Assembly: GCF_001429065.1 (NCBI RefSeq)
Contig: NZ_LMIB01000001.1
Span: forward strand, 248,588-312,587
Direction of reading: 5' to 3'
Length of the DNA stretch: 64,000 nucleotides
Source of the DNA: Sphingomonas sp. Root710
GTDB taxonomy: Bacteria; Pseudomonadota; Alphaproteobacteria; Sphingomonadales; Sphingomonadaceae
Position 1 is the first letter of the stretch. Every line of letters begins with the position of its first letter. Positions 42,349 to 50,105 of the stretch are shown in pieces. The notes under the pieces are model-generated. The model was not told the DNA's origin and did no database searches. It was given only the letters and a program-made list of their open reading frames with translations. A program made the position numbers and the translations under genes.

Positions 42349-43260
42349 CTACCGCGGGCGGAGCTTTTCCGGCCTTGCTCCGTCGCGGAGGTGGCCCGCC
42401 AGCCAGGAAGCGGACTGCGCTACCCCGCCAAAAGGATAGAGATGCGTGGTCACGCCGCCATGCGCGGACTCTGAGAGCCCTTGCGCGAGCGCCTCGACCA
42501 GAATGTCGGGCGTTGCTGTCCCGAGCAACCGCGTGAGCGATATGCCGTATTTGGCCAGGACCTTGGTCGACGCAGACACGCCGCACCTCGAAGCAAAGCG
42601 CAGCAGCGACTTGATGGATGCTGGCCCAGGCACGCCGATACGAACTTGCGCATCGATCCCGTCCGCGCGCAGCGCCGTCAGCCAGCCAAGAACATGATCG
42701 GCGTCGAACACGAACTGGGTGACGATCTCGGCATCCATATCCCGGCGCGTCAAGGCTTCCAACTTGTCGGACATGGCCCTGCGCAGCACCTCCTGCGTCA
42801 GCTGGGGGTGCCCTTCCGGATAACCGGCAATACCGACTTTGCGGATGCCAAAATCCTCCAGGAAGCCGGATTGGATAACATCCAGGGCGCTTGAAAATGG
42901 CCCAGCCGGCTGCGCCGGATCGCCGCCGATGACGAAGAGACGATCGATGCCGGCACCACTGGCGAGCCCCGATAGAAAACGCTGCAGCTCTGAGAGGGAG
43001 GATAGCCTGCGCGCCGAAATATGGGGGACCGGTTCGAAACCTGCACCGCGTACTCGCGCTGCCGCGTCGATCAGCTTCTCGATGGAATCGCCGGGAAGAT
43101 AGGTGATCGACACTTGTGTGCCCGAAGGCAGGTCGGCGCGGACCTCGTCGAGCGCGGCGGCATCCCGGGCCGTGATCTCCAGCGAGCAATCAGCCAGCAA
43201 TGCGCGAGGCGAACTGCTGTCACCGATATCTCCAGCCCTGCTCTCCCGAGGCATCATCAT
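42349..43260 (-). CDS. metF: methylenetetrahydrofolate reductase family protein
   Basis: 303 residues from the first of three consecutive ATGs at 43260 (AGGA upstream). A MetF-type TIM barrel: SLEITARDAAALDEVRADL, VSITYLPGD, EPVPHISARRLSSLSELQRFL, DRLFVIGGDPAQPAGPF, GIAGYPEGHPQL, and VTQFVFDADHVLGWLTAL follow the family order. The usual catalytic Glu of the TFE-type segment appears as SLEI. SYK-6 metF lies next to ligM and oxidises methyl-THF in lignin-aromatic catabolism; here it is the promoter-proximal gene of the cassette. It is more divergent than a housekeeping MetF, consistent with a catabolic paralogue. Confidence 0.9.
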   Translation of the reverse strand: MMMPRESRAGDIGDSSSPRALLADCSLEITARDAAALDEVRADLPSGTQVSITYLPGDSIEKLIDAAARVRGAGFEPVPHISARRLSSLSELQRFLSGLASGAGIDRLFVIGGDPAQPAGPFSSALDVIQSGFLEDFGIRKVGIAGYPEGHPQLTQEVLRRAMSDKLEALTRRDMDAEIVTQFVFDADHVLGWLTALRADGIDAQVRIGVPGPASIKSLLRFASRCGVSASTKVLAKYGISLTRLLGTATPDILVEALAQGLSESAHGGVTTHLYPFGGVAQSASWLAGHLRDGARPEKLRPR

Positions 43261-43614
43261 TAGCGTCCTGCCGACTATTGGAAGCGCCGGACGTGAGACA
43301 ACCGCAGACGTTCGCCGCGACGACCTTCGCCTCCTCACCTTTCCAGCGCTGAATGGGGTAAGCCTAAGCAAGGCGACGGGAGACTGAAAAATCGTGATGT
43401 TCGATGCCAGCGATTTGGGCTTGCAATGGTGAGGCGCGAAAACCGACCATGGCGTATGGCAATGCTTCGGATAGAATAATCCGATTGGCCGCCCTTTGGC
43501 CTTCGTGCCAGCATTTCTTAACATCGGCCCGGCACGGCTTTTCGGGCGGGTGGCGGCTCCGGTCGCTGATCAGGCGTGCTGGAATATGACAGAGAAATCA
43601 GGAGAGATGATCAC
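43261..43614. promoter_or_regulatory. divergent intergenic region between metF and amidohydrolase operons
   Basis: About 350 bp that must hold promoters for both divergent catabolic operons. A short inverted repeat CGGAT-AGAATA-ATCCG lies at 43468-43483 and could be an operator. No riboswitch or longer binding motif was recognised, and no regulator gene adjoins this region. Confidence 0.4.
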
Positions 43615-44604
43615 ATGTCGGTCGAAATAGCGGATCGCCTGCGGTGCCATTGCTCCAAATGCATCGATTTCCATGCGCACTTCTTGCGGCGGGAAGTGTT
43701 CGAGGAAAGTCATCCGCACAGCGTGTCTTCGTGCTTCGGCGAGAACATGCTTTCCCCTGAACTGCCTTCATTCCAGCGCATGTTCCGGCCTGAAATGCAG
43801 ATTGAGGACATGGATGCGCGCGGCATCGATGTGAACATTCTGACGTCTTGCGACGTGGTGCAGAGCAGGGCCTGGGCGACGCCTGATTCCGAACGGCGCA
43901 TGACGCGGCTGGTAAACGATGAATGCGCACGTTGGGTCGACGCCCATCCGCATCGTTTCATCGGCACCGTGGTGGTGCCATTGGGCGACATGCGCATGGC
44001 GCTCGACGAGATCGAATGGGCAGCGTCAGCGGGGTTTCGTATCATCCAGCTGCCGAGCAACTACCGCGGCGAATATCTCGGCGCAGCACGATTCACGGAC
44101 TTGCTGTCGGCGATCGAAGACCGCGGGATGATCGTGTTCATCCATCCCGAGGGCGTGACCGACATGTGGTTTCAGCAATATGCCCTGTGGAACTCGATCG
44201 GGCAGTCGATCGAGGAAGTGCGGGTGATGTCCTCGCTGATCTACGAAGGCGTCATGGACCGGTTGCCCGGTCTCAAAATCGTGATGGCGCACGGCGGCGG
44301 CTATATGCCGCACTATATGGGCCGGCTCGATCGCAACGTAACCGATAAGCCCTATACGACGAAGAACATCCGTAAGAAGCCGAGCGAGTATCTCACGGAC
44401 TTCTACTATGACAGCTGCGTTTACGACCCCCGCACGCTTGAACTGCTCGTCGAGCGGGTCGGAATCGACCGCGTCGTGCTGGGTGGCGATTATCCCGTGG
44501 CCGCACTCGACCCCATCGACTTCCTCGCCAGCACGGCGCTGACCGAGGCTGATCAGGCGAAGATTGCGGGTGGTAACGCCGCCACGCTTTTGGACATTGC
44601 CTAA
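43615..44604 (+). CDS. amidohydrolase-2 family decarboxylase/hydrolase (ACMSD-like)
   Basis: 329 residues from ATG 43615, which has AGGAGA 9 nt upstream. The metal site reads CIDFHAHFLRR (HxH), VFIHPEG (His), MAHGGGYMP (His) and VLGGDYPVA (Asp), in the order found in aminocarboxymuconate-semialdehyde decarboxylase, LigW and related non-oxidative decarboxylases. RIIQLPSNYRGEYLG resembles the substrate loop of the group. It could decarboxylate or hydrate a ring-cleavage or phenolic acid intermediate; which reaction is inference. Its stop abuts the SDR gene (TAA then ATG). Confidence 0.88.
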   Translation: MSVEIADRLRCHCSKCIDFHAHFLRREVFEESHPHSVSSCFGENMLSPELPSFQRMFRPEMQIEDMDARGIDVNILTSCDVVQSRAWATPDSERRMTRLVNDECARWVDAHPHRFIGTVVVPLGDMRMALDEIEWAASAGFRIIQLPSNYRGEYLGAARFTDLLSAIEDRGMIVFIHPEGVTDMWFQQYALWNSIGQSIEEVRVMSSLIYEGVMDRLPGLKIVMAHGGGYMPHYMGRLDRNVTDKPYTTKNIRKKPSEYLTDFYYDSCVYDPRTLELLVERVGIDRVVLGGDYPVAALDPIDFLASTALTEADQAKIAGGNAATLLDIA

Positions 44605-45363
44605 ATGGCCAAGCTCGAAGGCGCTTGTGCGGTCGTTACCGGGGCTGGACGCGGCATCGGTTTCGCAGTCGCGCGGCGCCTTGCCGAGGAAGGTGCCAAG
44701 GTGGTCATCAGCGATGTCCGGGGGCAGGAAGAGGCCGCGGACATGCTGGCCGGCGCCGGGCATGACGTGATCGCCGTGCAGGGCGACGTCACGAGCGAGG
44801 TGAGCGTTGATACGCTCGTTGACGGGGTGATGAGCCGCTTCGGCCATATCGACATCCTGGTCAACAACGCAGCGGTCGCGGCCGAACTGAAGCCTCAGCC
44901 TTTCGAGGAGCTGATCGCAACTGACTGGCACCGTATCTATGATGTGAATGTCGTGGGGATTTTTCGCATGTGTCGCGCCGTCTCGCCACACATGCGGGCC
45001 GCAGGTGCAGGAAGGATCATCAACATCGCGTCGGGAGCCGCGTTCAAGGCGACGTCCGGGCTGATGCACTATGTCGCCAGCAAAGGTGCCGTCATCGCAA
45101 TGACCCGATCGCTCGCCAGCGAACTGGCCGAGGATAACATATTGGTCAACGCCATCGCTCCAGGTTTCACGCTCAGCGAACGTGTGCAAGCCTCACCCGA
45201 CCTGGTCGATGCCTTTGGAAAGGTCGCGGTCTCGTCCCGCCTGCTGAAGCGCCATGAGTTACCTGCCGACATCGCCAACGTCGTGTTCTTTCTCGCGGGC
45301 CCGGATGCCAGCTTCATTACCGGACAGGTATTGGCGGCAGACGGCGGCTCGGTTTTCCACTGA
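44605..45363 (+). CDS. short-chain dehydrogenase/reductase, copy 1
   Basis: A 252-residue classical SDR. The cofactor motif is TGAGRGIGFAVA (residues 12-23), with D at the end of strand 2 (ISDVRG) favouring NAD(H). NNAAVAAEL and the catalytic IASGAAF...YVASKGAV (Ser, Tyr, Lys) are complete; the C-terminus has IAPGFTLSERV and FITGQVLAADGG. It begins immediately after the amidohydrolase stop and is the second gene of this operon. Confidence 0.93.
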   Translation: MAKLEGACAVVTGAGRGIGFAVARRLAEEGAKVVISDVRGQEEAADMLAGAGHDVIAVQGDVTSEVSVDTLVDGVMSRFGHIDILVNNAAVAAELKPQPFEELIATDWHRIYDVNVVGIFRMCRAVSPHMRAAGAGRIINIASGAAFKATSGLMHYVASKGAVIAMTRSLASELAEDNILVNAIAPGFTLSERVQASPDLVDAFGKVAVSSRLLKRHELPADIANVVFFLAGPDASFITGQVLAADGGSVFH

Positions 45364-45394
45364 TGCATCTCTTTCCATAGCCGGAGCGTCCCAC

Positions 45395-46717
45395 GTGACA
45401 GTAATTTCCGCCGAACAGGCAAGCGATCCGCGCGCGATGCTCCGCGACGCGCCCATGAGCCGCTTTCAGGTTTTCGCAGTCGCGATTTGCGGGCTGTTGG
45501 CTGCGGTCGACGGTTTTGATGTCGTCGCGATCACTTTTGCCGCGCCAGCCTTGCTTCGGGAGTGGGGCGTCACCAAAGCCGATACCGGCTATGTGCTCGC
45601 CGCCGGACTGCTTGGCATGGCGGCAGGATCTCTCGTCCTGTCGCCGCTTGCGGATTCTTTTGGGCGCCGGCGCGTGCTGCTCGCCAGCCTGGTGGTGATC
45701 ACGGCGGCGACATTCTGGACCGCTTTCAGCAAAGGGATTGTCGACCTAGCTATCTCGCGGCTGCTGACCGGCATGGGCCTGGGTGTGGTGATCAGCATAG
45801 TCTATTCGCTTGCGGCGGAATATTCCAACGCGCGCCGTCGCGACACCGCCGTAAGCTTCGTGGTGACGAGTTTTGGGATCGGCGCGATCTCGGGAGGATT
45901 TCTTTCGGCCTGGCTGCTCCAGGCATTCGGGTGGCGGGCCATCTTCCTGTGCGGAGGCGGACTCGGCATCGTGATGCTCCTGCTGGTCTGGCGCTTCCTG
46001 CTCGATCCGCTGGCGCTCGTCATAGCCCGCCCGGGCCGCGATGGGCTCGAGCGCGCAAATGCCTATCTCAGCCGCTGCGGCCATGCCATTTTGTCCGCAT
46101 TGCCGCCATCGGAGCAAGCTGGCGCGCCGATCGCTGCGCTGTTCCGGGGAGGGATGGGCAAGAGCACATTGATCCTCACAGCGGTGTACTTTCTATATAT
46201 GATCCCGCAGTTCTATTTGCAGACTTGGGCGCCAACCCTCGTCGCCGATCTCGGCTTTTCGCCGTCGCGAGCTGCGCTGGTCTCCGCCTTTTTCAGCGTC
46301 GGCGGCGTAACCGCGGGGATGAGCATCGCAGCAGGTGCCCAGTGGATCAGCATCAAGCCTTTGACGCTGGCCTTGATGGTAGTTGGCGGCGTTCTGATAC
46401 TGCTCTTTTCGCTTCTGCCGGCGAGCCTCGGCCTATTGATCGCGGGCGCCATCGTGACAGGCTTCTTCCTGCAGGGGGGCATGGTGGCGTTCTACGTCAT
46501 CATGCAGCGCACATTTCCTGTGCATGCCCGCGCAAGTGGAACGGGCTTCGTCATTGGCGTGGGCCGGCTCGGCAGCATTCTCCCACCGGTCGTCGCCGGT
46601 CTTATGTTCACCGCAGGCGCCAGTAGAATGGAAGTTACGGCGCTCATGGCAGCGCCGGCCATCATATGCGTGGCTCTGTTGTGGCGCTTCAGGGTGGCGC
46701 CGCCAACGCTCACATAG
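45395..46717 (+). CDS. MFS transporter, aromatic acid:H+ symporter type
   Basis: A 440-residue permease with about 12 transmembrane segments. The start GTG 45395 is chosen because CCGGAG lies 8 nt upstream; longer frames overlap the SDR gene. GLLAAVDGFDVVAITFAAPAL has the DGFD signature of the AAHS family (PcaK/BenK type), and DSFGRRRVLL is the MFS loop 2-3 motif. A soluble loop (RPGRDGLERANAYLSRCGH) lies in the middle. Import of an aromatic acid that feeds this operon is the likely role. Confidence 0.92.
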   Translation: MTVISAEQASDPRAMLRDAPMSRFQVFAVAICGLLAAVDGFDVVAITFAAPALLREWGVTKADTGYVLAAGLLGMAAGSLVLSPLADSFGRRRVLLASLVVITAATFWTAFSKGIVDLAISRLLTGMGLGVVISIVYSLAAEYSNARRRDTAVSFVVTSFGIGAISGGFLSAWLLQAFGWRAIFLCGGGLGIVMLLLVWRFLLDPLALVIARPGRDGLERANAYLSRCGHAILSALPPSEQAGAPIAALFRGGMGKSTLILTAVYFLYMIPQFYLQTWAPTLVADLGFSPSRAALVSAFFSVGGVTAGMSIAAGAQWISIKPLTLALMVVGGVLILLFSLLPASLGLLIAGAIVTGFFLQGGMVAFYVIMQRTFPVHARASGTGFVIGVGRLGSILPPVVAGLMFTAGASRMEVTALMAAPAIICVALLWRFRVAPPTLT

Positions 46718-46753
46718 CGATCCTTTCAATTATCGAAGACACAGGAGAGTGAC

Positions 46754-47518
46754 ATGCGGGTGATGGGAAAGATCGCGCTGGTGACGGGCGCGCGGGGCGG
46801 TATCGGAACGGCCTGTGCCCGAATGCTGTCGGACGAAGGCGCGGAGGTCTTCAGAGCCGATCTGCCTCATGACGGGGACGAAAGGGGGGGCAATTTTCTG
46901 CCGCTCGACGTGACGAGCGCAGGCGATTGGGCTCGCACAGTGGCTCATATCGTCGATCGTCACGGCCGGATCGACGTCCTCGTCCACTGTGCCGGGATCG
47001 AGGGCAGTCACGAACGCGGCCTGGACACCACGGAGACAGACTGGAACCGTGTACTCGGCGTCAATCTCACAGGTACCTTCCTGGGCTGCAAGGCCGTGTT
47101 CGGCGAGATGCTGAAGCGGAAGGAAGGTTCGGTCATCATCCTGGCTTCCGCCATTACCGACATGGCGACTTCAGGGGCGCTCGCCTATGGCGCCAGCAAG
47201 GCCGGCGCCACGCATCTCGCGCGATCCTTCGCAGCAATAGGATCTCAAGACGGCGCTAAGATACGTTGCAACACGGTTCACCCCGGTTCGATCCGAAGCC
47301 GGATGAGCGACAGTATGTTCGCCGCGATCGCCAAGACTGCCGACGTGCCTTTCGAAGCCATCGAGGCGCGCGTGAAGCAGGCGATACCATTTGGTGACCG
47401 CGGAGAGCCGGAGGATATTGCCCAGCTCGTGCTGTATCTGGCTTCGGACGAATCTCGCTACGCTACGGGATGCCAGTTCAAGGTCGACGGAGGATGGTCG
47501 CTGAAGTCGGCGGGCTGA
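46754..47518 (+). CDS. short-chain dehydrogenase/reductase, copy 2
   Basis: A 254-residue SDR. TGARGGIGTACARML (residues 10-24), acidic RADLPHDG after strand 2, HCAGIEG, and the catalytic ASAITDMATSGALAYGASKAGATHL (Ser, Tyr, Lys). It shares the fold but is not closely similar to copy 1. ACAGGAGAGTGAC gives the ribosome site. Last gene of the plus-strand operon; it converges on the SnoaL-like gene 22 bp away. Confidence 0.92.
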   Translation: MRVMGKIALVTGARGGIGTACARMLSDEGAEVFRADLPHDGDERGGNFLPLDVTSAGDWARTVAHIVDRHGRIDVLVHCAGIEGSHERGLDTTETDWNRVLGVNLTGTFLGCKAVFGEMLKRKEGSVIILASAITDMATSGALAYGASKAGATHLARSFAAIGSQDGAKIRCNTVHPGSIRSRMSDSMFAAIAKTADVPFEAIEARVKQAIPFGDRGEPEDIAQLVLYLASDESRYATGCQFKVDGGWSLKSAG

Positions 47519-47540
47519 GCGTTGGAGGCTATTGAGCGGG

Positions 47541-48092
47541 TCAGGGCGTGAGATCGGAGTCGATCGCCCCAGGCCGCCGGTCAAAGAAGCCGTAGGACGG
47601 ATCCTGCGCCCGGCGACCGCCGGGCTTACCCTGACTAAGACGGGCATTCTCGCCAGCAACTTCGATCACATGCGTACCGTCACTGACCAGCGTGCGATGC
47701 GCGATTTTCCAAACGCCGTCCCGCCGCTCGATCCGGTCGAGATAGCGTGACCAAGCCAAGGTGTCCGACTTACGTCCTTCCGCTTCTGCACGGAGGATTG
47801 TGAGATTGCACGTTTCGCTGCGGGCCGTGTCGCCATCGATCTCGACATGCTCGTTGGTCATGAAGTGATGAGTCGATGTAAAGCGCGTTGCGAGGCTCTG
47901 GGCGGCTTGTTCGGCAAACTCCATGGCCGGCCCGTCGAAGAAGCCGTGATTGTCCCAACCATCTTCGTGGAAACAGCTCCGGATCATCTCGGTGTCGCAG
48001 CGGTCCACGCCCCGGCAGTATCTCACGAGGAGGTCATGGATGTCCTGGCGCGCCTTCAGTTCGGCGACGACTTGCTCAAAATCATCAGACAT
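47541..48092 (-). CDS. SnoaL/NTF2-like protein
   Basis: 183 residues from ATG 48092 (MSDDFEQVV); the longer frame from 48143 only adds sequence from the preceding gene. The cone-shaped SnoaL fold pattern is clear: IHDLLVRYCRGVDRCDTEMIRSCFHEDGWDNHGFF (Tyr/Asp of the pocket), then THHFMTNEHVEIDGDTARSET and YLDRIERRDGVWKIAHRTLV. Members are isomerases, dehydratases or carriers in aromatic and steroid catabolism. It follows the 72-residue gene after 2 bp on the same strand. Confidence 0.88.
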   Translation of the reverse strand: MSDDFEQVVAELKARQDIHDLLVRYCRGVDRCDTEMIRSCFHEDGWDNHGFFDGPAMEFAEQAAQSLATRFTSTHHFMTNEHVEIDGDTARSETCNLTILRAEAEGRKSDTLAWSRYLDRIERRDGVWKIAHRTLVSDGTHVIEVAGENARLSQGKPGGRRAQDPSYGFFDRRPGAIDSDLTP

Positions 48093-48094
48093 GA

Positions 48095-48313
48095 TCAGCT
48101 CTTCGATCTGTCGCGTTGGAACAGCATGCGCAGTATGTGCCATGCCAGCCTCATTCCGATGAGCTTCCGCCCCCCACGAAGCTCGCTGGGACGCAGTACA
48201 GCCTTCATCGGCATGGCGCCCATGATCTTTCCCTCGATCAGCAGCCCCTCCGGGTGCTCGCTGATCGATTGGATCTCCATCAGCATCGATTTGTCAGGAC
48301 CGTACAGCTTCAT
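48095..48313 (-). CDS. 72-residue small protein coupled to the FAD oxidoreductase
   Basis: Starts at ATG 48313, overlapping the stop of the flavoprotein gene (ATGA) with GGAGGG upstream. MKLYGPDKSMLMEIQSISEH... then LLIEGKIMGAMPMKAVLRPSEL: a compact alpha/beta protein with a Met-rich centre and a basic C-terminus (RGGRKLIGMRLAWHILRMLFQRDRSKS). No family recognised. Tight coupling with the flavoprotein suggests a subunit or accessory role. Confidence 0.7.
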   Translation of the reverse strand: MKLYGPDKSMLMEIQSISEHPEGLLIEGKIMGAMPMKAVLRPSELRGGRKLIGMRLAWHILRMLFQRDRSKS

Positions 48314-49896
48314 GATTGCCCTCCGCAGAGGCTGTCGAAATCGATCCCCAGGTCGCCGCAGATCCGGACCGCGGTCGCGCGCCCTCCGCCCGTGACACCG
48401 CCCGGGGGGTGCATGAACGTGCCGGCGAGGTACAAGCCTTCGGCGCCGGGCACCGCATATTGGGCGAGCGCCGGTGTGGGCCGGTGGCCTCCAATCTGAT
48501 AGAAGAACTTGCCGATGCCGCCGACATCGCCGCGTTGAAATGTGGGCGAATAGCGCGCGGCATCCAGCGGTGAATGGAAGATCCGGCCCACGATGGTGTC
48601 CGCGGTCAAGTTTGAAAAGCGCCGTGCTACCATCTCGTGCATATGAGTCTCGATCTCGGCAGCGCGGTGTTCCCAGGCATCGGCACCACCGTCCCGCAGA
48701 TCGTAAGGGCAAAAGGCGCTGACGGTCAGTGTCGACCCGCCTTCAGGCGCCCGGCGCTTGTCCCAGACCGTGTGGTCGAGCACCGAGAGCATCTCGCTGC
48801 GGGGCAGGTCGCCGTAGCGCACGTCGTCGAACGTCCGCAAATAGGCCTCTAGAGAGGCCGGCGCGAAGTTCGTCTGCGCGGCGCGCGCTTCATCGGGCAC
48901 ATCGCGGAACTGCGGCTGCTGATTGAGCGCGTACATGAGCCACATCAGGCAGAATCCCGACGTGTCTGTCGCGAGCGCAGGGCGGGTTACGGCCAGGTCG
49001 AGGTTCTCGACCATTTCGTCGAGCAGCCAGGGGTGGATCTGGCCAATGACGATGTCGGCGTCGACGGTCTCGCCAGTCTTGAGCGTGACGCCACGGGCCC
49101 GGCCGCCGTCGACCCGCACCTTCTCGACCTCTGCGTTGACGCGCAACTCGGCGCCATGGAACGTCAGACAGGCTTCAAGCGCCTTGGCCAGCGCGATGCT
49201 TCCGCCGACCGGGATGCCCCAGGGAAACCGGTGGATGAAGCCGGCCATATTGAAGATCAGCGCCCCGGTCCCCTTTTCCTCCGGCCCGACAAGCAACTCC
49301 GCGGCGCATTTGAGAAGGTGAATCTTCACCTTCTCGCTCTCGAAATACTGGTTGAGGACGTCCAACATGCTGCGTTGCATGTTCGCCATCATCGTTTGCC
49401 CCTCGGGGCTCTGATCCAGCAACGCCCAGAACAATCCCTGCGTTGGCGGCGGCACGAACATGCCCTGAACGATCATAGGTAACAGCGCCAAGCTTTGTTC
49501 AGCAAAAGCGCGGTAGCCTCGCGCGTCGGCTTCAGAAATCCGCGCTATCGATGCGCAGGTCCGATCGAGATCGGTATAGCTGACGATATAGTCGCCGTCG
49601 TCGAACACCGTCGAGAAGTTGGCATCGGGATAGAGATATTCGAGGCCGAATTTCGAAAGAAGGCCCAGCTCGTCATTCTGTATGACCGGGTTTGCCTGGA
49701 TCAGAATGTGCAAAGTCGAATGCGGATCGTGCAGAAAACCTGGAGCCACCAGCTCCTGCGTCATCGTTCCGCCGCCAAGGACCGCGTTGCGTTCGAGCAC
49801 CAGGACCTTCTTGCCAGCCTTCGCAAGATAGGCCGCCGCGATCATACCGTTATGCCCCGAGCCGATCAGGACAACATCGAATTTACTCGTTGTCAC
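48310..49896 (-). CDS. phytoene-desaturase-like FAD oxidoreductase
   Basis: 528 residues from GTG 49896, chosen because GAGAGGG lies 7 nt upstream; an ATG at 49929 is the alternative. FAD-binding: DVVLIGSGHNGMIAAAYLAKAGKKVLVLERN (GxGxxG and the Glu at strand 2). The C-terminal GLYLAGTFMHPPGGVTGGGRATAVRI motif is that of the CrtI/phytoene desaturase-amine oxidase group. No carotenoid genes are nearby. The setting between TonB receptor, small protein and SnoaL-like gene indicates a catabolic dehydrogenase or isomerase on a hydrophobic substrate, by inference. Confidence 0.88.
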   Translation of the reverse strand: MTTSKFDVVLIGSGHNGMIAAAYLAKAGKKVLVLERNAVLGGGTMTQELVAPGFLHDPHSTLHILIQANPVIQNDELGLLSKFGLEYLYPDANFSTVFDDGDYIVSYTDLDRTCASIARISEADARGYRAFAEQSLALLPMIVQGMFVPPPTQGLFWALLDQSPEGQTMMANMQRSMLDVLNQYFESEKVKIHLLKCAAELLVGPEEKGTGALIFNMAGFIHRFPWGIPVGGSIALAKALEACLTFHGAELRVNAEVEKVRVDGGRARGVTLKTGETVDADIVIGQIHPWLLDEMVENLDLAVTRPALATDTSGFCLMWLMYALNQQPQFRDVPDEARAAQTNFAPASLEAYLRTFDDVRYGDLPRSEMLSVLDHTVWDKRRAPEGGSTLTVSAFCPYDLRDGGADAWEHRAAEIETHMHEMVARRFSNLTADTIVGRIFHSPLDAARYSPTFQRGDVGGIGKFFYQIGGHRPTPALAQYAVPGAEGLYLAGTFMHPPGGVTGGGRATAVRICGDLGIDFDSLCGGQS

Positions 49897-49925
49897 GCGG
49901 TCGCCCTCTCTCTGCGTGCGATTTT

Positions 49926-50105
49926 TCAAAACACGCTGCGACCGCTCGCGGTCATTTCCGGTACCGGCCCGTCGAGGCTCCAGCGCTCCACTATAATTCC
50001 CTCCTCGAGCCGAAAGAGGTCGAACGCGATGGAGCCCCTAGCATTGTCGCGGGCCGTTATGTGGCTGAGGATGAGTACTTGCTCATCCTCAGCCAGTTCT
50101 TCCCA
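49926..50105 (-). pseudogene. C-terminal remnant of a SnoaL/NTF2-like gene
   Basis: Reading minus-strand in the same frame as the TonB receptor, directly after its TAG, gives WEELAEDEQVLILSHITARD and then IAFDLFRLEEGIIVERWSLDGPVPEMTASGRSVF before a stop at 49926. DLFR.E.GIIVE.W...PVPE...G is the classic C-terminal half of SnoaL-like proteins (dimerisation strand and pocket). There is no start codon and no N-terminal half. The fragment is therefore joined to the receptor's 3' end by a deletion or recombination. Confidence 0.7.
50063..50094 (-). terminator. perfect 13-bp hairpin just after the TonB receptor stop
   Basis: GGCTGAGGATGAG / CTCATCCTCAGCC with a 6-nt loop, 12-43 bp beyond the TAG of the receptor gene and inside the SnoaL remnant. 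Stability suits a terminator or an mRNA 3' end stabiliser between the receptor and the downstream flavoprotein gene. No T-run. Confidence 0.55.

Noticed and set aside
44026-45189. 387-codon minus-strand frame
   Set aside because: Antisense to the amidohydrolase and SDR genes; His/Arg/Asp-rich shadow with no family signature.
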